The notes beneath the pieces are model-generated. The model was not told the DNA's origin and did not search any database. It saw only the letters and a list, made by a program, of their open reading frames with translations. Below, in pieces: positions 59,464-64,000 of a stretch of DNA of 64,000 nucleotides. Position numbers and translations under genes: made by a program. Within the stretch, counting starts at the first letter, position 1, and the number at the start of each line of letters is the position of its first letter. This stretch comes from Candidatus Phyllobacterium onerii. GTDB lineage: Bacteria > Pseudomonadota > Alphaproteobacteria > Rhizobiales > Rhizobiaceae. The stretch covers positions 124,001 to 188,000 of the forward strand of contig NZ_JAQMHX010000005.1 of the NCBI RefSeq assembly GCF_028331445.1, in the 5' to 3' direction.

Positions 59464-59729
59464 CCGAACGCAAGTGGGACAAGGAACAGGTGGCAATTGC
59501 TGCCCGTGTTGTGAACGGGACGCCCGAGGGTGAAATGCTCATCGGGTATCTGCTCGACTTCTGCCACATCTATCAGCCGTCATTCATGCCGGGTGACCCG
59601 CATGGCACTTCGTACAACGATGGTCAGCGTTCGCCGGGTATCGAACTGGTGTCTCTGCTCGTGAATGAGGCGGAGCGCTTCAAGGTAAAGAACCTCCGCA
59701 GGATAGCGGATCAAGCACAAGGAAACTAA
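59460..59729 (+). CDS. Bbp19-like phage protein
   Basis: An 89-residue protein with a conserved pattern around IAARVVNGTPEGEMLIGYLL and FMPGDPHGTSYNDGQRSPGI, similar to small genes placed between portal and scaffold in BPP-1-like phages. Function is unknown. It begins within the portal stop codon. Confidence 0.7.
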   Translation: MTERKWDKEQVAIAARVVNGTPEGEMLIGYLLDFCHIYQPSFMPGDPHGTSYNDGQRSPGIELVSLLVNEAERFKVKNLRRIADQAQGN

Positions 59730-59731
59730 CT

Positions 59732-60601
59732 TTGACCGATGTAACCACGTCCGCTGATGCGGGGAACGTGGCTGAAGCTGTTATAGCCGAGGCCGGTAAT
59801 ACGGTAGCAGAAACTGCTGCCACAACGACAACCTCCACGACAACGACCAACTGGCGGGATACCCTGCCGGAAGACATTCGTGCAAGTCCTTCGCTGACTA
59901 AATTTGAAACTCAGGAAGGTCTGGCCAAGAGCTATATCAACCTTGAGAAGATGTTGGGTACGGACAAGGTTGCTATACCGAAAGAAGGTGACCAGGAAGG
60001 ATGGGAACGGTGGGTTAAAGCCGCTGGCCGTCCTGACGATCCCAAGGATTACGGCTTCGAGCCTCCGAAGGAGTTGCCGGCTGGACTGGAATACTCTCCC
60101 GAGAATGACCAGCGCCTCGCTGCTGTCGTTCACAAGGCCGGATTGAACAAACATCAAGCGGGTCTGGTCCGTGAAGAGTTCATGAGGTGGATGGGCGAGG
60201 GCGCAGTTGCCAAGACGGATTTGTCGGCATCGACTGCGGCCACCCAGGAAACACAGCTTCGGACTGAATGGGGCCGTGCCTTCGACCAGAACCTGAAGGA
60301 AGCCAAGCTTGCGGTGAAGGAATACGGCGGTGATGAGTTCGCTGCGTATCTGGAAACCACAGGTCTCGGCAACCATCCGGCACTTGCCAAGGCCTTCCAT
60401 ACGATTGCCCGCAAGACCATGGGTGAAAGCCAGTTGATTGGGAACGGCGGTGAGCGCGAAAGCACTCCGGCTGACCTCGACAAGGCTATCACAGACTTCC
60501 GCAACACACACAGCGTTGCACTCTTCGACAAGGCTCATGCTGACCACGCACAACGTACGGCGGAATACACCCGCCTGTTCGAAAAGCGTCATGGCGACTG
60601 A
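59732..60601 (+). CDS. Capsid scaffolding-type protein
   Basis: Position between portal and major capsid, 289 residues, a low-complexity acidic N-terminus (Ala/Thr/Glu with a Thr run) and a charged helical body (NLEKMLGTDKVAIPKEGDQE, AGLVREEFMRWM) identify it as the scaffold or capsid assembly protein. Translation begins at the TTG 59732, preceded by AAGGAAAC. Confidence 0.82.
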   Translation: MTDVTTSADAGNVAEAVIAEAGNTVAETAATTTTSTTTTNWRDTLPEDIRASPSLTKFETQEGLAKSYINLEKMLGTDKVAIPKEGDQEGWERWVKAAGRPDDPKDYGFEPPKELPAGLEYSPENDQRLAAVVHKAGLNKHQAGLVREEFMRWMGEGAVAKTDLSASTAATQETQLRTEWGRAFDQNLKEAKLAVKEYGGDEFAAYLETTGLGNHPALAKAFHTIARKTMGESQLIGNGGERESTPADLDKAITDFRNTHSVALFDKAHADHAQRTAEYTRLFEKRHGD

Positions 60602-60794
60602 GACTGACATACGACTTGCCTGCCTGAAACTGGCACGGCCTGACGGGCTAATAAACCCCGATCCAACCGCAATTATAGACCGCGCTTCAGCGTTCTATGA
60701 CTTCGTGACGCAAGCCACGAAAACACCAGCAATACCAGCAGACAAGGCCGTTGCCCCTGCACTCAAGCCTGTACACAGGTCGCCGCGCTCGTAG
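60591..60794 (+). CDS. Small hypothetical phage protein
   Basis: A 67-residue frame overlaps the end of the scaffold gene by eleven bases (ATG 60591). The product has DIRLACLKLARPDGLINPDPTAI and FYDFVTQATKTPAIP, a polar Pro-rich sequence. Not assigned to a family; overlap with its neighbour supports its being translated. Confidence 0.6.
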   Translation: MATETDIRLACLKLARPDGLINPDPTAIIDRASAFYDFVTQATKTPAIPADKAVAPALKPVHRSPRS

Positions 60795-60875
60795 CGCAAT
60801 GTGACGCCCGGTTTCGAGCCGGACAACGTTCGACAAGCCCCCCAAACATCACCCGTTTTGAAAAGGATTGGACCC

Positions 60876-61787
60876 ATGTCCACTCAAATCACTACGGCGT
60901 TTGTCGAACAGTATAAGGCAAACGTCTATCATCTTGTGCAACAGAAGGGCTCCAAGCTCCGCAGCACTGTCCGTCTGGAAACCGTAGTCGGCAAGAATGC
61001 CTTCTTCGACCAGATTGGCGCTGTTGCCGCTCAGGTCCGCACCACTCGCCACGGCGACACTCCCCGCATGGATACTCCTCATTCCCGCCGTCGTGTATCG
61101 CTAGCCGACTACGACTGGGCTGATCTAATCGATCAGGAAGACCGTATCCGTATGCTCATCGACCCTGCTTCCGACTATTCGAAGGCAGCTATGTGGGCTC
61201 TCGGTCGCTCTATCGATGACGTTATCATCTCCGCTGTAGACAGCGTTGCTTATACCGGCGTTGATGGTTCCACCTCCACAGCGTTTGACAGTGGCATGAT
61301 TGTGCCAATTCAGACGGTCTGGCCTGGAGTGACTGCTGCAGATACCGGCTTGAATCTCGCCAAGTTGATCGAAGCCAAAAAGCTTCTTGGTCGCAACGAT
61401 GTCGATCCTGATGAAGAAGTATTTGTCCCCGTAAACGCAGATCAGATTTCTTCGCTCCTGAAGGATGAACGCGTTGTTTCCGGCGACTATAACAAAGCTC
61501 TCCCACTCGTGGATGGCATTGTTTCGCGCATCGGCGGCTGCACTCTCATCCCTTGCAACCGCCTCACCACAGATGCCAACGGCGATACGAAGGTTCCGTT
61601 CTACACGGCCTCCGGTCTTCTTCTTGCCCTCGGGCAGGACATGACGGCGAAAATTGGTGAGCGTGCCGACAAGAACTACGCCACACAGGTCTTCGCATCC
61701 ATGACCATTGGGGCAACCCGCATGGAAGAGAAGCGTGTTGGCTACATCCCTTGCGATCCGGGTGCAAACCCGATCCTCGACATTTAA
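60876..61787 (+). CDS. Major capsid protein
   Basis: The 303-residue protein is the main head subunit: an N-terminal arm (STQITTAFVEQYKANVYHLVQ), RGDTP-like RHGDTPRMDTPHSRRRVSL, and a repeated alternating strand-helix core, closing with ATQVFASMTIGATRMEEKRVG. It lies after the scaffold gene and carries a moderate ribosome site (AAAAGGA). It is the best protein for building a phage tree with terminase. Confidence 0.9.
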   Translation: MSTQITTAFVEQYKANVYHLVQQKGSKLRSTVRLETVVGKNAFFDQIGAVAAQVRTTRHGDTPRMDTPHSRRRVSLADYDWADLIDQEDRIRMLIDPASDYSKAAMWALGRSIDDVIISAVDSVAYTGVDGSTSTAFDSGMIVPIQTVWPGVTAADTGLNLAKLIEAKKLLGRNDVDPDEEVFVPVNADQISSLLKDERVVSGDYNKALPLVDGIVSRIGGCTLIPCNRLTTDANGDTKVPFYTASGLLLALGQDMTAKIGERADKNYATQVFASMTIGATRMEEKRVGYIPCDPGANPILDI

Positions 61788-61801
61788 GGAGGGCCTGCGA
61801 A

Positions 61802-62233
61802 ATGGCTAACACTTTCTCCACGGAAGCCGCTCTTTACCTGAACAACACTCCGGCAAAGATGGCAAATAGTGCGGTACACGGCGGTAACTCCCGCCGTTAC
61901 CGTGCGACTATCACGCTCGCATCGCAGGCTTCGGGTGACACAATCACCCTGGCCCGTATCCCTGTGGGTTCCTACTTCGATGGCGGCTCGATGGTGTCTA
62001 CCGTTACTCTCGGTACATCGACCGTCGCTATCGGTGTTGCCGGTACTGCTGCCAAGTATAAGGCCGCTGCTGTGTTTACCGCCGTAGATACTCCGACCGC
62101 GTTCGGCACTGCTGCACAGACTGGCAGTCAGACGGGTCTTACGGCCTACGAAGATATCATCCTAACCATCGGTGTCGCGGCCCTTCCGGCTGCCGGCACG
62201 CTGGTCGTGGACCTGTATTTCTCCGCAACGTAA
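61802..62233 (+). CDS. Small head or decoration protein
   Basis: This 143-residue beta-rich protein is Gly/Ala/Thr-rich (SVGSYFDGG-type VGSYFDGGSMVSTVTLGTST) and lies directly after the major capsid gene with a strong ribosome site (AGGAGGG). Such genes often encode decoration or minor head proteins. A terminator follows. Confidence 0.7.
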   Translation: MANTFSTEAALYLNNTPAKMANSAVHGGNSRRYRATITLASQASGDTITLARIPVGSYFDGGSMVSTVTLGTSTVAIGVAGTAAKYKAAAVFTAVDTPTAFGTAAQTGSQTGLTAYEDIILTIGVAALPAAGTLVVDLYFSAT

Positions 62234-62261
62234 GCAACCAAAACCACAAACGACAATGAAC

Positions 62262-62289
62262 AGGGCGGTCCTTCGGGGTCGCCCTTTTT
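62262..62289 (+). terminator. Rho-independent terminator in the structural cassette
   Basis: AGGGCG(G)TCC pairs with GG(G)TCGCCCT around a TTCGG loop and is followed by TTTTTC, 28 bases after the decoration-protein gene. It should reduce transcription into the tail genes. Confidence 0.85.
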
Positions 62290-62310
62290 CTTTGGCGTGA
62301 GGGCGATTGA

Positions 62311-62871
62311 ATGACTTCCCCCACTGAACTTTCCAACATTGCCGTGTCACGCCTCGGCGGTGAAGCCATCACCGATATTGGTGAGGGTTCGACCGGCGCT
62401 CGCCTGTGCTCGCTTCACTACGATATCGTTCTCAATTCGCTGCTGCGTGAGCACGAGTGGAACTTTGCTATAAAGCGCAAGTCTCTCGCTCTCGATGTAA
62501 CAGCGCCGGTCAACGGCTTTGCCCATCGATTTGCGCTGCCTGACGACTGGCTCAAGGTCGTTCGCATCAATGATGCCTATACCGATGATTACAGGATCGA
62601 GGGGCTCTTCCTCCTCTGTGACCTCTCGGTTGTTTACCTGGAATACATTGCCAAGGTCACTGACCCGAACCTCATGGACGCACAGTTCGTTGACGTGTTC
62701 GCACAGCGTCTTGCTGCTGAAATCGCATATCCGCTGACCAAAAATTCCACGCTGACGGAAAGCGCTTGGAAAATCTACAACGACAAGATCCGCATGGCGC
62801 GCACCATGGACGCCAAGGAAGGTCAGCCACGCAATATTGAGGCTGACACCTGGCTCGGGGCGCGCTTCTGA
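62311..62871 (+). CDS. Tail tubular protein A
   Basis: The 186-residue protein matches the T7 gp11-type tail tubular protein A: N-terminal LSNIAVSRLGGEAITDIGEG, CSLHYDIVLNSLLREHEWNFA and RFALPDDWLKVVRI. It joins the portal to the nozzle of the short tail. It overlaps the start of protein B by one base. Confidence 0.88.
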   Translation: MTSPTELSNIAVSRLGGEAITDIGEGSTGARLCSLHYDIVLNSLLREHEWNFAIKRKSLALDVTAPVNGFAHRFALPDDWLKVVRINDAYTDDYRIEGLFLLCDLSVVYLEYIAKVTDPNLMDAQFVDVFAQRLAAEIAYPLTKNSTLTESAWKIYNDKIRMARTMDAKEGQPRNIEADTWLGARF

Positions 62872-64000
62872 TGCCCGCTGTAACAGCCATCAAGACGAAC
62901 TTTTCGTCTGGTGAAACGTCGCCACTGCTGTTTGCCCGCGTTGATGTGGCGAAGTATGGCAATGGCTCGCAGGTCCTGCAGAACTTCATCGTTCAGCGTT
63001 ATGGCGGCATCTACAAGCGCGGTGGTCTTGAGTTCATCAACGAGGTCAAGGACTCATACAAGAACGTCCGCCTGATCCCGTTCATCTATTCCGTGACGCA
63101 GGCCTACATTCTTGAATTCGGTCACCTGTATGTGCGCTTCTATACCAATGGCGGTATAGTCGAGAGTTCTCCCGGCGTGCCGCTCGAAGTGGTGACACCG
63201 TGGGACCAGGACGACATTTGGCAGCTTCAGTATGCACAGTCGGCGGACGTTCTATATTTGACGCATCCGGACTTTGCCCCGCGCACACTCAGCCGCTTGT
63301 CCGCCATATCGTTCGCTCTCGCCACAATGGAATTTCAGGACGGGCCGTTCCTGGACCTGAACACCACGGCAACGTTTCTTACACCCGGCGATTACGCTTC
63401 TGCTGTTCCCAAGATGACCAGCAACACAGCGCCCTCCGGTACTGTATCGACAACAGCCGGTACTGACCCGTGGCGCATATTCGATGGTTCCAAATCGTCC
63501 GAGTTTGTTGACGGCTCCAACAACGCCGGGACGATTTCTTATGCCTTTCCGGGCGGTCAGAAGGTAGTCGATGCCTATTGGATTCGCTCCAGCATTATCG
63601 ATGAAACATCGACACCTGCTACTTGGGACATACGCGGTTGGAACGGCGTTGCCTGGGTCTCTCTAGATTCTCGTCAGGGTGAAACCGGATGGGCGCGCGG
63701 CGAACGCCGTTTCTACGAGTTCACCAACAAGACTGCCTATCAGCGCTATCAGATCGAATGGTACGGGACCAGCCGTACCTCTGGCAGCGAAACCCGCATC
63801 GCTGAAATCGGGTTTCATGAGTCCGGCGATACCCAGCCGGCCTTTCCTCTCACGGCGTCGAGCACAAACGGTATTAATGACGGGGCAGGGTTTCAAGCCT
63901 CCGATGTAGGCCGCTCCCTCCGATTGATGGGGCCTGATGGCAAATGGCGCTGGGCGCGTATCGTCTCGCGTTCGTCAGCCACCGTGGTGATGATCCGGCT
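62871..64000 (+). CDS. Tail tubular protein B, 5' part, with inserted discoidin-like domain
   Basis: The frame starts at the ATG 62871 and is open to the window end (376 codons seen). The nozzle protein pattern is clear: IKTNFSSGETSPLLFARVDV, then QRYGGIYKRGGLEFI, RLIPFIYSVTQAYILEFG and LQYAQSADVLYLTHPDF. From residue about 179 to 318 lies an extra domain (SNTAPSGTVSTTAGTDPWRI, then FYEFTNKTAYQRYQIEWY) resembling F5/8-type galactose-binding folds; after it the normal sequence resumes. The gene belongs to the T7 gp12-like class, and the insert may contact host surface sugars. Confidence 0.85.
   Translation, partial: MPAVTAIKTNFSSGETSPLLFARVDVAKYGNGSQVLQNFIVQRYGGIYKRGGLEFINEVKDSYKNVRLIPFIYSVTQAYILEFGHLYVRFYTNGGIVESSPGVPLEVVTPWDQDDIWQLQYAQSADVLYLTHPDFAPRTLSRLSAISFALATMEFQDGPFLDLNTTATFLTPGDYASAVPKMTSNTAPSGTVSTTAGTDPWRIFDGSKSSEFVDGSNNAGTISYAFPGGQKVVDAYWIRSSIIDETSTPATWDIRGWNGVAWVSLDSRQGETGWARGERRFYEFTNKTAYQRYQIEWYGTSRTSGSETRIAEIGFHESGDTQPAFPLTASSTNGINDGAGFQASDVGRSLRLMGPDGKWRWARIVSRSSATVVMIR

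Larger units (their letters stand above)
46011..64000. mobile_element. Prophage, left part (podovirus type)
   Basis: From the tRNA-Glu remnant to the window end all genes are phage-like: tyrosine integrase, excisionase-like protein, replication-related genes, a repressor-like gene, an accessory segment and a head-tail cassette (terminase, portal, scaffold, capsid, tail tubular proteins). No tape-measure or tail-sheath genes have appeared, and portal plus tubular proteins A and B are of podovirus kind. The right end is not visible. Most structural genes are on the plus strand and closely spaced; genes on the minus strand are accessory or regulatory. Confidence 0.9.

Noticed and set aside
1-64000. 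CRISPR arrays, rRNA genes, intact insertion sequences
   Set aside because: No regularly spaced repeats, no rRNA-like sequence and no transposase gene were seen on either strand.

Overview
The window reads as chromosome of an alphaproteobacterium of the order Hyphomicrobiales (Rhizobiales), closest in style to the Phyllobacteriaceae/Brucellaceae. The basis is gene order: SPOR protein, nagZ, scpA, scpB, tatABC, serS, surE, pcm, LysM/LytM protein, DUF815 ATPase, yajC, a fused secDF, a Mth938-like gene, a phytoene-synthase-like gene and trmFO form the conserved rhizobial block. A DUF1127 gene followed by CCUCCUCCC hairpins, and the trigger-factor and map/radC/sfsA genes, fit the same assignment. 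Species cannot be named from sequence alone.

Layout. 1-16.6 kb is the core block for peptidoglycan recycling, condensin, Tat and Sec export and translation. It is interrupted by a 273-bp imperfect palindrome (10822-11094). 16.6-24.7 kb is mixed: an aldo/keto reductase, two DUF1801 genes, a secreted protein of unknown function, the DUF1127/hairpin-RNA locus, two linked membrane proteins, tRNA-Leu, a cyclic-nucleotide-type MscS channel and a methyltransferase. 24.7-31.9 kb is a uronate (pectin-type) catabolic locus: a GntR regulator divergent from an aldehyde dehydrogenase, a sugar-type ABC importer, kduI, kduD and a KdgF-like cupin. 32-39.4 kb holds envelope genes and an RND efflux pump. 39.9-45.8 kb holds tig, an HD hydrolase, a DUF849 protein, sfsA-map-radC, a probable unannotated small RNA and a small lipoprotein.

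From about 46.0 kb to the end lies the left part of a prophage. It begins at a tRNA-Glu-like sequence whose acceptor stem no longer pairs (probable attL), beside a tyrosine integrase. Then come an excisionase-like gene, a winged-helix gene, a protein with polymerase-like motifs, an RNase HI, an Arc-type repressor with three operator-like repeats, and an accessory segment on both strands that includes a TIR-domain protein and several unknown small genes. The podovirus-type head and tail cassette follows: terminase small and large subunits, portal, scaffold, major capsid protein and tail tubular proteins A and B. The prophage runs past the right edge, so its lysis genes, tail fibres and attR are not visible.

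Most notable for follow-up: the DUF1127-linked triple CCUCCUCCC hairpin locus; a promoter-RNA-terminator unit upstream of sfsA that matches no family I can name; the polymerase-like protein next to RNase HI; the TIR protein and unknown genes in the prophage; and the tRNA-Glu attachment-site remnant. I found no CRISPR array, rRNA gene or intact insertion sequence.
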